Origin: an uncultured Mycoplasmatota bacterium
GTDB taxonomy: Bacteria > Bacillota_I > Bacilli_A > RF39 > UBA660
NCBI GenBank assembly: GCA_900551525.1
Contig: URWD01000002.1
Location: 7,676 to 71,675, forward strand
Reading direction: 5' to 3'
DNA: 64,000 bases
The notes under the pieces are model-generated. The model searched no databases. It saw only the letters and a list, made by a program, of their open reading frames with translations, and was not told the origin of the DNA. The position numbers and the translations under genes are program-made. Every line of letters begins with the position of its first letter. Position 1 is the first letter of the stretch. Below are positions 1 through 8,566 of the stretch, one piece after another.

Positions 1-267
1 GGTTTTTTAGATAGTGATATTAGTGAGTATGAAAATAACACTCCAGAAAAGATGAAAAAAGTAATCGAAGAACATGAAAATCTAGTAAAGGTAAATTTAG
101 AATATTTAAAAAACTTAGGTATTGAAACTTATAAAGAAATATTTATAAATTATCCAGATATGTTCTTAATGGATGCTAGTAATTTTGAAGAAAGTTTTTC
201 TAAATATGATAAAGAAGAATTAATTACCAAACTAAATGCTAATTTCAAAATGGTAAAATATCTATAA
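1..267 (+). CDS. 3' end of an unknown protein (truncated by window edge)
   Basis: The reading frame is open from the first base of the window and ends with TAA at 265-267, so only the C-terminal 88 residues are visible and the true start lies upstream. The internal ATG at 52 has no ribosome-binding site and is not a likely start. The visible part is acidic and helical, with no recognisable motif and no membrane segment. A strong hairpin terminator follows within a few bases, so this is the last gene of its transcript. No function can be assigned. Confidence 0.7.
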   Translation, partial: GFLDSDISEYENNTPEKMKKVIEEHENLVKVNLEYLKNLGIETYKEIFINYPDMFLMDASNFEESFSKYDKEELITKLNANFKMVKYL

Positions 268-270
268 AAA

Positions 271-297
271 ATAATCGCAAAAGCGATTATTTTTTTT
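271..297. terminator. Bidirectional rho-independent terminator
   Basis: An 8-bp perfect stem (271-278 with 283-290) and an AAAA loop are followed by a run of Ts to 297 on the plus strand. On the minus strand it is followed by a T-rich run from the As at 266-270. It serves both the partial plus-strand gene and the convergent phosphoesterase gene, whose stop codon lies inside it. Confidence 0.85.
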
Positions 298-1096
298 GTA
301 AGCTATATAAATTTATTTCAGGTTTATTAAATAATCTAAATTCTATTTTAGGAGTACCAATACCACCAGAAATAAATAATTTAGAATTATTTTCTTCATA
401 ACTACCATATTTATATTTTTTAGACCAATCTGTTGATATTATACCGCCATAAAAAGGTAAAACAACAAGACCATTTAGAGAATGTCCAGCAAGCATAACA
501 TCAATATCATCATTTTTCAAAGTTTCAAAGTAGTCTGGATAATGAGTAATAACTAAATTAAAAGTAGTATCTAAATTATCATCAATACTTATAGCTTTAC
601 TAACATTATCCAAATTAGTTAAACCAGTTATTTTGATAGGGTTTACATCCTTATAAAAAATATAATTTGATTCATTATCTAGTATTTTAAACTGAGCATC
701 ATTCATTATTTCACTATATTTATTTATCTCATCATTATCCCCGATAACAGCATATTTATACAAAGTACAATCCATATTCTTTAATAATTCTTTTAATTTA
801 TTAATATCATCATTATTTAAATTATTATTCTTATATAATAAATCTCCGGTAAAAACTATAATATCTGGTTTTAAGTCATTTACCTTTGCAAAAATATTTT
901 GAATTCTGTTTAAATCATTTTTGTCCTTTATTAAAAAGTCGGATAATTGAAGTATTTTAAAACCATCAAAAGAGTCAGAAAGATTTTGAACTTCTATATT
1001 TTTAGATACGATTTTAAAACCTTTTGGGTTAATAAAAAATCCGTATAAAACTAAACAAATTATAAAAATAAATATCACTAAAAAAAATTTTTTCAT
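287..1096 (-). CDS. Membrane-anchored metallophosphoesterase-like protein, degenerate active site
   Basis: A 269-residue protein with an N-terminal membrane anchor (about residues 4-21) followed by a calcineurin-like phosphoesterase fold of the YkuE/YaeI type. The family order of motifs is visible: LQLSD (near 50), TGDLL (near 84), a GDNDE block (near 119), THYPD (near 185) and AGHSLNGL (near 203). Several metal ligands are missing. The DxH motif is D-F-L, the GNH(D/E) motif is GDND, and GHxH is GHSL. Only TGD, THYPD and the first His of GHS look intact, so catalysis is doubtful. The start has GGGG six bases upstream. The gene is transcribed alone, divergently from the pilus locus, from a well-matched promoter. 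A role in envelope lipid or nucleotide phosphate metabolism is family-based inference only. Confidence 0.75.
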   Translation of the reverse strand: MKKFFLVIFIFIICLVLYGFFINPKGFKIVSKNIEVQNLSDSFDGFKILQLSDFLIKDKNDLNRIQNIFAKVNDLKPDIIVFTGDLLYKNNNLNNDDINKLKELLKNMDCTLYKYAVIGDNDEINKYSEIMNDAQFKILDNESNYIFYKDVNPIKITGLTNLDNVSKAISIDDNLDTTFNLVITHYPDYFETLKNDDIDVMLAGHSLNGLVVLPFYGGIISTDWSKKYKYGSYEENNSKLFISGGIGTPKIEFRLFNKPEINLYSLQKK

Positions 1097-1121
1097 TATT
1101 TACCCCGATTTCTACAATATA

Positions 1122-1150
1122 AATATATCATATTTATAAATTATTATCAA
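1122..1150 (-). promoter_or_regulatory. SigA-type promoter of the phosphoesterase gene
   Basis: On the minus strand, TTGATA (1145-1150), a 17-bp spacer and TATATT (1122-1127) with a TG extension. It lies back to back with the plus-strand promoter of the pilus locus; only 7 bp separate the two -35 boxes. Confidence 0.7.
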
Positions 1151-1157
1151 TTTAGAA

Positions 1158-1186
1158 TTGAAAAAACTCAAATAATATGGTAAACT
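1158..1186 (+). promoter_or_regulatory. SigA-type promoter of the Tad-like pilus operon
   Basis: TTGAAA (1158-1163), 17-bp spacer, TAAACT (1181-1186) preceded by TGG (extended -10). It lies 22 bases before the first start codon of the locus. No other convincing promoter is seen until 10303, so it probably drives about 9 kb of genes. Confidence 0.7.
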
Positions 1187-1208
1187 AAATCATAGGTAGG
1201 TGGGCAAA

Positions 1209-1970
1209 ATGCATAGTTTTAAAAAATCTGCAATAATTGCTTTTTCATCACTATTTTTACTAACAAATGTAAACGCAGCTACATGTGGTTATGAAGAAAA
1301 AGCAAAGTTAAATAATGAAATAACAAATGTAAAGGCAAATTATGAAATTAAAGAAAGGGTAATGAATAAAGACGAATATACAATTTCCGATGCTTTAATT
1401 GGAACTGAATACGAAGATACGTATGAAGCCACAACAGAATATATTCAAGTAAATATTTTGAATTTAACTGAAAATATGTATGTTGAAGTAACAAATGATT
1501 ATAACGATGATAAAGCTATATATCAATATAGTGACACAAAAAACGGGAACATATCATTTGATTGGCATGAAATTGATGAACTGGTAACATATACTATTAA
1601 GGTTTATGCCTCAAGCGCTACAGGATGTGAAGGAACGATACTAAAAACATTGTATCAAGCTTTACCAAGGTATAATGATTACTCAACATATGATATTTGT
1701 AAAAATATTCCTGATTCGTATTTATGTCAAAGGTATGTAACATATGAAAATATCGGTTTTGATGTTTTTACTGGTAGAATATATAAAGAAGTAGAAAAGA
1801 AAATTCAAAAAGAAGAAGAAACTAAAGAAAATGAAAAATGGTATAAAAAGGTTCAAAACTTTATTGTTAAACATAAAGTGCCATTTATCATCGGGGGAAC
1901 AATATTGGTTGTCGCAGTTGGAAGTACAACATATATAATAATAAAGAAACGTAGGAGAAGTATAATATGA
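1209..1970 (+). CDS. Secreted, C-terminally membrane-anchored surface protein, first gene of pilus locus
   Basis: About 253 residues. I place the start at ATG 1209, because AGGTGG (1198-1203) lies five bases upstream; a GTG at 1200 in the same frame overlaps that site. An N-terminal signal peptide ends near ALA-like NAA (about residue 24). A mostly beta ectodomain with several Cys follows, then a Glu/Lys-rich linker (about 195-215) and one C-terminal membrane helix ending in a KKRRR stop-transfer tail. There is no LPXTG motif, so it is anchored by the helix, not by sortase. The stop overlaps the start of the large adhesin by 4 bases, indicating translational coupling. I do not recognise the family. 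Position and topology suggest a membrane partner or base for the adhesin downstream. Confidence 0.8.
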   Translation: MHSFKKSAIIAFSSLFLLTNVNAATCGYEEKAKLNNEITNVKANYEIKERVMNKDEYTISDALIGTEYEDTYEATTEYIQVNILNLTENMYVEVTNDYNDDKAIYQYSDTKNGNISFDWHEIDELVTYTIKVYASSATGCEGTILKTLYQALPRYNDYSTYDICKNIPDSYLCQRYVTYENIGFDVFTGRIYKEVEKKIQKEEETKENEKWYKKVQNFIVKHKVPFIIGGTILVVAVGSTTYIIIKKRRRSII

Positions 1971-4900
1971 AAAAAAATTTGAAAATATTAATAATTTTAT
2001 TAACAATTTTTATTGGTTTTGCTAGCGCTGATGTTAAAGCTAGAACCATTGAAGAAAAAGAACAATTTACAAAACAAGCTAGTGGAAAACATAGTATCAG
2101 TGGTTTGAGCATTTTTGATGGTACTACATTTGGTATGTGGAAATATTCATTTGTTGATACTTCCAGTGAAAATTTTGTGGGATACTGTATGGACCCACAT
2201 AAAGACGCATCTAATGGATATAAAGTCGATCGTATTCTCGGAGATACAGCGTATACAAAAAGAATAAATGCTTTTGACCTAGGTGTCCTAGAAATTATTA
2301 AAAATGGTAAAAACCAATATAATGATAGTTTAACCTTTACAGTTGATGGCAGTTCAAAAACAATTAGTGGAGATTCACTTTATGCTGCAACAAGTATAGC
2401 GGTACGTGCTTTTGCTTTAGGTGTCTTTGGATATGGCGGAGATGTTGAAAGTGCTAAATCAAGTCTAGTTCCATATTATACAGGTGTTGCATCAGCACAT
2501 ATAACTAGGGGAATTCAATGGGCATCATACAACATAGATAAAATAAATACAATAACTGATACAAAATGTACAGGTTCTGTTGAAGATTTCAGAAAATGTT
2601 ATGAAAAAACTTTTATTAAAGGATTTTTAAAGAATAATTGGTATAAAAATAGTTATAATTTCAAAATAAGCAGCAGTAGCTCTGAAGGCTATTTAGTAAT
2701 GTATGCGGCTCAAAGTTTATTTATGAAAGGTTTTAACAGAGCATATGAAGTAATAACTGGTGATGTAACGACTGCTACAGTTACAGCAACTGCCAACCCT
2801 TCAACAACAGATAAAACAACAACAGATAATACTATTGAAGAATATTATCATCAAACAATAGAGTTTGCTCAATTTGATGCTCAAGATGGAAAAATAGATA
2901 ATTTTACATTAACATGTCAAGACTGTGCAAAAAATAATATAACTTTAGGAAATCTTGAATTTTTTAATCCACAAATAAATGATTGGCAAGTTGTTTCAAA
3001 TATTAACGTTTTAACAGCATTTGATGCTGATGGTAAAACAAAAAGTGGAAAAATAGAATTGAGATTTAAAGTTACTAGGATAAAAGATGATGAAAATTGC
3101 AAATCAGTAAATTATAAAATATCATATAGATACGATGACCCAAGTTTAAAATACATCGGAGCATTATTGAAAACTAGTGATACAAGTAAACAAAGATTCT
3201 TTATTATTCAAAAAAATGATGGAAATTTAAAAAGTGAAATAACTGGAACGATAAAATGTTCAGCTTCTTGTGATACAGAATTAGAATTACCAGTATGTAG
3301 CTATGAAGAAGATGATGCTGTTGCAAAAATCAATGGTCCAACCAAGATTAAAACTTGTATAATAGATAACCAAGATGATGCAGGTAACACATATCAATTT
3401 ACATCAGATGTAGGTGGAGTTGACAATTCTTACTGTAAAATCTATTGTAAAGAAGATTATGCAGAAATTAAATTAAACCCAATAGTTAAAAATGTAAAAT
3501 GTGGTGGATATTTCAAATTAACAAGTAAAATAAATGGTACAAAAACTTGTTATACAGGAAGTCCAAATACAACAGAAAACTCAACAAATGGTAAAAACAG
3601 TATAGATAAAGAAAAGTATTTACAAGATATAATTGCTGCTCAAAATAAAATGATTGAAGGCAGAGATTGGATATTAAAGGCTGAAGCGGCTTGGAAAACT
3701 ATTCATGAACATACTGTTTCTTGTAGTTGTAATGGTTCTTATGATTATAATCACTCTCATGGTTCATATGCAGGAATTGAAGCTGGAACTCCAACTGCAG
3801 AAGGATATGTACCAATAAAAAATGCCACACATAGCTACAGCATCGGCGGTGGCGGTGCATGCAATGTTGATTGGGATGAATGTCCAAATGCTAACGGAAA
3901 TGGTACTCATCGTTGTTGCGGAAGTGCAAATCCTACAGATGGAGATAGTTATAGTGATGTTTCTAACAAAATTCAATCTCAATATTACAACCACGGAAAA
4001 CAATTAATAGAAGAAGGTTTCAGAGCTTATGAAAAGGCTTTGAGAGATTACAATGCTTGTACAACAGCATGGACAAACGAATTTGCTTTTGCTCAAGAAG
4101 TAAGATATTATTATGATGAAAATCGTGGAAAAGATAATACAAACTATGCTCCATACTTTGATTTATTAACTGGTAAAGATGAATTACAAAAATTAGAAAA
4201 ATATGGAAATGAAAAAGTTGATACAAAAATTACAGTATGCACTGGGGCAACAAATGACAAGTATGAATGCTTAAATAAAAATAATGAAAAAACATTTGAC
4301 TTATCAATAGATAGCAACAGAAAAGTTGATTATAATTATAATTCATCATATGGAAATGTCTTTGCAACAAAACCATATACAACTTGTACAGTAAATGGTT
4401 GCGAAACAAAGAACCCATACGTTTCACAAGCAGCGTTTATAAAAAAAGAAGTAACAAAAGAACAAAAATACATTACACCAACAGCTTTCTATCAAATAGC
4501 TGCTAACGGAAAAGTAATAGCTTACGACAATTATTCAATTGATAAGGTTCAACTAGAACCATTAGTTAATAAATTACCAATATCAACAAGTTCAGTTGGT
4601 GGTGGAGTATTCAAACTACTAGTTGAAAATCTTGGTGAATTCTATGATAAAAAAGATACTTATGGTAGATTAATTGATTACAATGGAGTTAATGAAACTA
4701 AGAGTGTAGCTTATGCAGTAGGTGTAAACGCATTTGATGGCGAATATGTATGCTACTATGAAAATACATGTAGACCAAAAGATTGTCCTAACTGTGACTT
4801 TGTTTGTGAAGGTGATGGATGTGAATGGAAAGACTGTCCTTCATGCAACATATCATGTGTTAACTGTATATTCAACTTAGACGATTTAAATATAATAGTT

Positions 4901-5413
4901 AAAACAATTACTACAACAGATGTAAATGCAGCAAATAGAACACATGGTTATAACTGGATTACATCAAGTAGTATGGAAGCATTACAATTATTAACTAAAA
5001 AAGCTTCAATGACAATTAGTGAAATTGAAGAAATAAATGAAATGATATATGATGATAAGACAACAGATGGATCAACACTTGGATTTAGTATTAAATTAAC
5101 ACCTGAAATAATAAATAAAATTACAGCATATAACAAAGACAATGAAGATAATGGTGGTTATATAAATAACTCATTAACATGTTATGATGCCACAATTGAT
5201 GGTGAAACATATAAAAACATTTATTGTTATAGCGAACTAATTGACAAGTTAGTTACTGAAAATGGTGATAATGTTACAGTACTTCCGAGTAGAGTAAATG
5301 ATGAAGCAAGACGTGCTAATGACACTGGAACTAGTGGTTATTGGACATTATGGTCAAATTATAGAATAGATAAAACAAGTGAATCCGTAATCGGCGGACC
5401 ATCTTGGAAATAA
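1967..5413 (+). CDS. Large secreted thioester-domain-like adhesin of the pilus locus
   Basis: An 1148-residue secreted protein with a signal peptide ending near residue 25. The first 200 residues resemble a surface thioester domain (TED/TQXA): GYCMDP with Cys74 in the expected place, then YAATSIAVRAF near residue 142. In the family the second motif is T-Q-x-A-[IVL]-W, and the Gln forms the thioester with the Cys. Here that position is Ser143, so the bond may be absent. A Thr-rich linker (about 265-285) and several beta, Cys-containing modules follow. One stretch is rich in His, Gly and Cys (about 580-650) and another has CxxC pairs (about 930-965). There is no C-terminal anchor or sortase signal. 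It overlaps the preceding gene by 4 bases and is followed 11 bases later by a pseudopilin, so tip or surface display on the pilus is likely. Confidence 0.8.
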   Translation: MKKNLKILIILLTIFIGFASADVKARTIEEKEQFTKQASGKHSISGLSIFDGTTFGMWKYSFVDTSSENFVGYCMDPHKDASNGYKVDRILGDTAYTKRINAFDLGVLEIIKNGKNQYNDSLTFTVDGSSKTISGDSLYAATSIAVRAFALGVFGYGGDVESAKSSLVPYYTGVASAHITRGIQWASYNIDKINTITDTKCTGSVEDFRKCYEKTFIKGFLKNNWYKNSYNFKISSSSSEGYLVMYAAQSLFMKGFNRAYEVITGDVTTATVTATANPSTTDKTTTDNTIEEYYHQTIEFAQFDAQDGKIDNFTLTCQDCAKNNITLGNLEFFNPQINDWQVVSNINVLTAFDADGKTKSGKIELRFKVTRIKDDENCKSVNYKISYRYDDPSLKYIGALLKTSDTSKQRFFIIQKNDGNLKSEITGTIKCSASCDTELELPVCSYEEDDAVAKINGPTKIKTCIIDNQDDAGNTYQFTSDVGGVDNSYCKIYCKEDYAEIKLNPIVKNVKCGGYFKLTSKINGTKTCYTGSPNTTENSTNGKNSIDKEKYLQDIIAAQNKMIEGRDWILKAEAAWKTIHEHTVSCSCNGSYDYNHSHGSYAGIEAGTPTAEGYVPIKNATHSYSIGGGGACNVDWDECPNANGNGTHRCCGSANPTDGDSYSDVSNKIQSQYYNHGKQLIEEGFRAYEKALRDYNACTTAWTNEFAFAQEVRYYYDENRGKDNTNYAPYFDLLTGKDELQKLEKYGNEKVDTKITVCTGATNDKYECLNKNNEKTFDLSIDSNRKVDYNYNSSYGNVFATKPYTTCTVNGCETKNPYVSQAAFIKKEVTKEQKYITPTAFYQIAANGKVIAYDNYSIDKVQLEPLVNKLPISTSSVGGGVFKLLVENLGEFYDKKDTYGRLIDYNGVNETKSVAYAVGVNAFDGEYVCYYENTCRPKDCPNCDFVCEGDGCEWKDCPSCNISCVNCIFNLDDLNIIVKTITTTDVNAANRTHGYNWITSSSMEALQLLTKKASMTISEIEEINEMIYDDKTTDGSTLGFSIKLTPEIINKITAYNKDNEDNGGYINNSLTCYDATIDGETYKNIYCYSELIDKLVTENGDNVTVLPSRVNDEARRANDTGTSGYWTLWSNYRIDKTSESVIGGPSWK

Positions 5414-5424
5414 GGGGTGACTAA

Positions 5425-5838
5425 ATGAAGAATGCATTCTGGGCATACTGGTTGATACTATTAGGTATAGTAATCGTAGTAATAATGCTACTTGTTCAAA
5501 ATCTTACAACAAGTAGCACTCAAGATTACTATCTAATTAAAGAAATAACTGAAGCATCTATGATTGATGCAGTAGATTATTCTTATTATAGAACCTATGG
5601 TGAAGTAAAAATAAACAAAGAAAAATTTTATGAAAGTTTTATACGTCGTTTTTCAGAAAATGCCGCATTAAACACAACTTACACAGTAAGCTTTTATGGA
5701 GTTTATGAAGCTCCCCCAAAAGCTAGTGTAGAAATTAAAAGTAAATCTAATACATTCAATGTTGTAGGTGATTCAACTACATTTGATATGGTAGAAAGAA
5801 TAGATGCAATACTTGAAGGTAATACACTTGATGAATAA
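5425..5838 (+). CDS. Pseudopilin-like single-pass membrane protein
   Basis: A 137-residue protein with a very short N-terminus (MKNAFWAYW), an N-terminal hydrophobic helix (about 8-26) and a small soluble domain. This is the shape of TadE-type minor pilins. GGGGTGA before the ATG is the ribosome-binding site. No canonical prepilin peptidase site (G followed by E at +5) precedes the helix. It sits 11 bases after the adhesin gene and 17 before the first CpaB-like gene, so it is part of the pilus operon. It may be a minor pilin that connects the adhesin to the fibre. The family assignment rests on topology and context. Confidence 0.7.
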   Translation: MKNAFWAYWLILLGIVIVVIMLLVQNLTTSSTQDYYLIKEITEASMIDAVDYSYYRTYGEVKINKEKFYESFIRRFSENAALNTTYTVSFYGVYEAPPKASVEIKSKSNTFNVVGDSTTFDMVERIDAILEGNTLDE

Positions 5839-5855
5839 CATAAGGAGGAATAAAA

Positions 5856-6626
5856 ATGGGTGGTAAGAAAAATGTATTTACAAAGTTTTTAACAAATAAA
5901 ACAACAGTTACGTTAGTAGGTATTGTTCTAGGACTAGGAGTTTTAGTGGGATTTTACATATATCGTGTTAATAAACAAGTAAATCCCACCCGTATTCCTG
6001 TTGCTAAAAGAGCTATAAGTGCTACTGAAGAAATAACAAAAGATGACATCGAATATGTCAAAGTTAGTAAAAGTTTCTTAAAAAAAAGAGATGTTTATCA
6101 ATCAGTAACAAATTTAGTTGGTAAATATGTTTCAACTGGAACATCTATTCCTAAGGGAGGAATGTTCTATACAGCTCAAGTTGTTGAAAAAAAGGAATTA
6201 CCAAATGCTATATTTGATGAAATACCTGAAGGATATACAATCTATCAATTAAAAGTAGATAATAATACAACATATGCTAATTCAATATATCCTGGTGATA
6301 AAATAGATTTATGGCTTAAAACAACTGAAAATGGTATTTTAGTTTTTGGTGAATTTATATCAAATATTGAGGTCTTAGCAGTTCGTGATAATGCTGGTCA
6401 AAATGTTTTTGATGTTACAAGTGGAAGAACTCCAGCATGGTTATTATTTGCTGTAAAGACTGATTTATATCGTTATTTAAAACTAGCTGAAAGCATATCT
6501 GGGATGACTATTATTCCGGTTCCAAAAAATAATTTGGCAAATCCAGATGTTGGGTCAACTGAATATACAAGTCAAGAACTTATAGATATTCTAGATAGAC
6601 AAACTCTTAGAATGGAGGCCCAATAA
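5856..6626 (+). CDS. CpaB/RcpC-like SAF-domain pilus assembly protein (copy 1)
   Basis: 256 residues: a membrane helix near 16-36, then a SAF domain (about 45-120; PVAKRAISATEEITKDDI, with GGMFYTAQV at its end) and a C-terminal domain containing YPGDKIDLWLK. This is the layout of CpaB/RcpC from Tad/Flp pilus loci. In diderms CpaB works with the outer-membrane secretin CpaC. No secretin is present here, as expected for a monoderm, so it probably works in the cell wall or at the membrane. AAGGAGG gives a strong ribosome-binding site. The stop shares one base with the start of a paralogue, evidence of tandem duplication. The C-terminal domain is more conserved between the copies than the rest. 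Confidence 0.85.
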   Translation: MGGKKNVFTKFLTNKTTVTLVGIVLGLGVLVGFYIYRVNKQVNPTRIPVAKRAISATEEITKDDIEYVKVSKSFLKKRDVYQSVTNLVGKYVSTGTSIPKGGMFYTAQVVEKKELPNAIFDEIPEGYTIYQLKVDNNTTYANSIYPGDKIDLWLKTTENGILVFGEFISNIEVLAVRDNAGQNVFDVTSGRTPAWLLFAVKTDLYRYLKLAESISGMTIIPVPKNNLANPDVGSTEYTSQELIDILDRQTLRMEAQ

Positions 6627-7435
6627 TGAATAATATCTTAGCAAAAATTAAAAATTTATTTCTTAATAGAAATACTGTTACAATATTGGGCGTTATAGCT
6701 GGTGTTATAGCATTATGGTTTGCTTATAGTATAACTTTAGACAAAGCTGTAAAACCTCAAAAAGTGCCAGTTGCAGCCAAAGATTTAACTGCAGGAACAA
6801 TTATAACAAAAGAAGATATTGAATATGTTGAAGTAAATTCTGATGTATTAAAAAAGGCAAGTGTAGTAACTAGTTCTTCACAACTTATTGGTTATTATGT
6901 AACAAATAATACATCAGTAGTTCGTGGTTCAATGTTTTACAAAAGTCAAGTTGTAACAAAAGATAAATTAATTGAAAGAGATTTGGAAACAGTCCCAGAA
7001 GGTTATAGACTTTACTGGCTAAAAGTAGACAATGCTTCAACATATGCTAACTCAATATATCCTGGTGATAAAATAGATTTATGGCTTAAAACTAAGAATG
7101 AAGGCAAATATGTATACGAAGAATTTATAACAAATATTGAAGTTCTTAGTGTTAAAGATTCAAAAGGACAAAATGTTTTTGATGTATCAAGCGGAAGAAC
7201 TCCAGCAGTACTTGTATTTGCAGTAACAGATGAAATGTTCTCATATTTAAGTAAAATAGGTTATTTAAGTGGTATGGATTTATATCCAGTTCCAATTAAT
7301 AAAAAGAATTCAGATAAAGATGCTACTACAGAAATAACAAATGATGCTTTAAGAACATTAATCGATAGCCAAGCTAGAAATGTTACACCAGATACAAATG
7401 AATCAAATAATGATAATAATACAAATAATGAATAA
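6626..7435 (+). CDS. CpaB/RcpC-like SAF-domain pilus assembly protein (copy 2)
   Basis: 269 residues with the same architecture as the preceding protein: membrane helix (about 18-36), SAF domain (PVAAKDLTAGTIITKEDIEYVEV) and the YPGDKIDLWLK block. It ends in an Asn/Asp-rich disordered tail. A 54-bp segment (7039-7092) differs by one base from 6269-6322 in copy 1, although the genes as a whole are much less alike, so this segment is under strong constraint or has been homogenised. Its start codon overlaps the stop of copy 1 by one base. Two different CpaB proteins could form a hetero-complex around the pilus base; that is inference. Confidence 0.85.
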   Translation: MNNILAKIKNLFLNRNTVTILGVIAGVIALWFAYSITLDKAVKPQKVPVAAKDLTAGTIITKEDIEYVEVNSDVLKKASVVTSSSQLIGYYVTNNTSVVRGSMFYKSQVVTKDKLIERDLETVPEGYRLYWLKVDNASTYANSIYPGDKIDLWLKTKNEGKYVYEEFITNIEVLSVKDSKGQNVFDVSSGRTPAVLVFAVTDEMFSYLSKIGYLSGMDLYPVPINKKNSDKDATTEITNDALRTLIDSQARNVTPDTNESNNDNNTNNE

Positions 7436-7450
7436 AAGAGGGTGTTACTA

Positions 7451-8548
7451 GTGAATGATGCTGTATTTTCACAAATAGATTTTGGACCTTTAAAAGAGTT
7501 TTTAGAAGAAGATAACATAACTGACGTATCATATTCTAATGGTGGTCAAGTTTGGCTAAAAACTCTTGATAAAGGTATATATAGGGTTGAAAGACCAGAA
7601 ATAAATAATGCTTTAATGGAAAAGCTAGCTTTTCAATGTTCAAATGTTATGGGTAAAACATTTAATATGGCCCATCCATTTTTGGATGCTGAATCTGCAG
7701 AACTTCGTTTAAACTTTGTTCATGAATCTATAGCCACAAATGGTATTTGTTGCGTTATAAGAAAGACGCCTGCCAAAATCCGTCTAAACAAAGATAAACT
7801 GATAAATGAAAAATATGTAACAGAGGATTTACATGACTTTTTAATGACTTGTGTTGAAGGACACTGTAATATTATTGTAAGTGGGGAAACTGGATCAGGT
7901 AAAACAGAACTTGTTAAATACTTAGCCGCTCATACAAAAGAAAATGAAAAAATAATAACAATTGAAGATACTCTAGAACTTCACTTAGATAAAATATTTC
8001 CACATCGTGATATTGTTGCTATGAAAACAAATAATATTGCATCTTACTCAGATGTACTAGTAACATGTATGCGACAAAACCCAAGATGGATTTTACTATC
8101 CGAAGTTCGTTCAGCAGAAGCAGTTACAGCAGTACGTAACTCAATATCATCTGGACACAACATTATATCAACAATTCACTCAGATAGAGCTTTAAACATA
8201 CCAATGCGTTTATATAGTTTGCTAGAAAACAGTCAAGATATAGACCAATTCTTAAAGTCAATTCACAGATATGTTCAAATTGGTGTTCATGTTAAAGGTT
8301 ACATGAGTAAAGAATTAGGTAGATTCCAACGTGAAATAATCGAAGTCGTAGAATTTTATGTTGATGAAAATAACGAAGCAAAATCCAATATTATCTTTAA
8401 AAAAAGTTTAGATGGCAAGTTCAGTTTTAATAACCCAAGTAAATATTTAATTGACTATTTAGGTGTTCAAGGTGTAACATTAAAACCAGATTATTTTGTC
8501 AAATCAAAAAATGACACAAATTCAGAAGCTGAAATAGAAAGCTTATAA
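7451..8548 (+). CDS. CpaF/TadA-like pilus assembly ATPase
   Basis: About 365 residues, a secretion ATPase of the VirB11/TadA class. The Walker A motif GETGSGKTE is at about residue 145. Also visible are TIEDTLELH (Asp box), a Walker B-like ILLSEVRSAEA, and a His box SGHNIISTIHSD. These are the hallmarks of the TadA/CpaF subfamily that powers pilus polymerisation at the inner face of the membrane. A GTG at 7442 is also in frame, but AGAGGGTG (7437-7444) sits 8 bases before the GTG at 7451, which I prefer. It is shorter than many CpaF proteins (about 400-450) because the N-terminal extension is small. TadB and TadC follow directly. Confidence 0.92.
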   Translation: MNDAVFSQIDFGPLKEFLEEDNITDVSYSNGGQVWLKTLDKGIYRVERPEINNALMEKLAFQCSNVMGKTFNMAHPFLDAESAELRLNFVHESIATNGICCVIRKTPAKIRLNKDKLINEKYVTEDLHDFLMTCVEGHCNIIVSGETGSGKTELVKYLAAHTKENEKIITIEDTLELHLDKIFPHRDIVAMKTNNIASYSDVLVTCMRQNPRWILLSEVRSAEAVTAVRNSISSGHNIISTIHSDRALNIPMRLYSLLENSQDIDQFLKSIHRYVQIGVHVKGYMSKELGRFQREIIEVVEFYVDENNEAKSNIIFKKSLDGKFSFNNPSKYLIDYLGVQGVTLKPDYFVKSKNDTNSEAEIESL

Positions 8549-8566
8549 CAGAAAGGAGCGTTTAAT

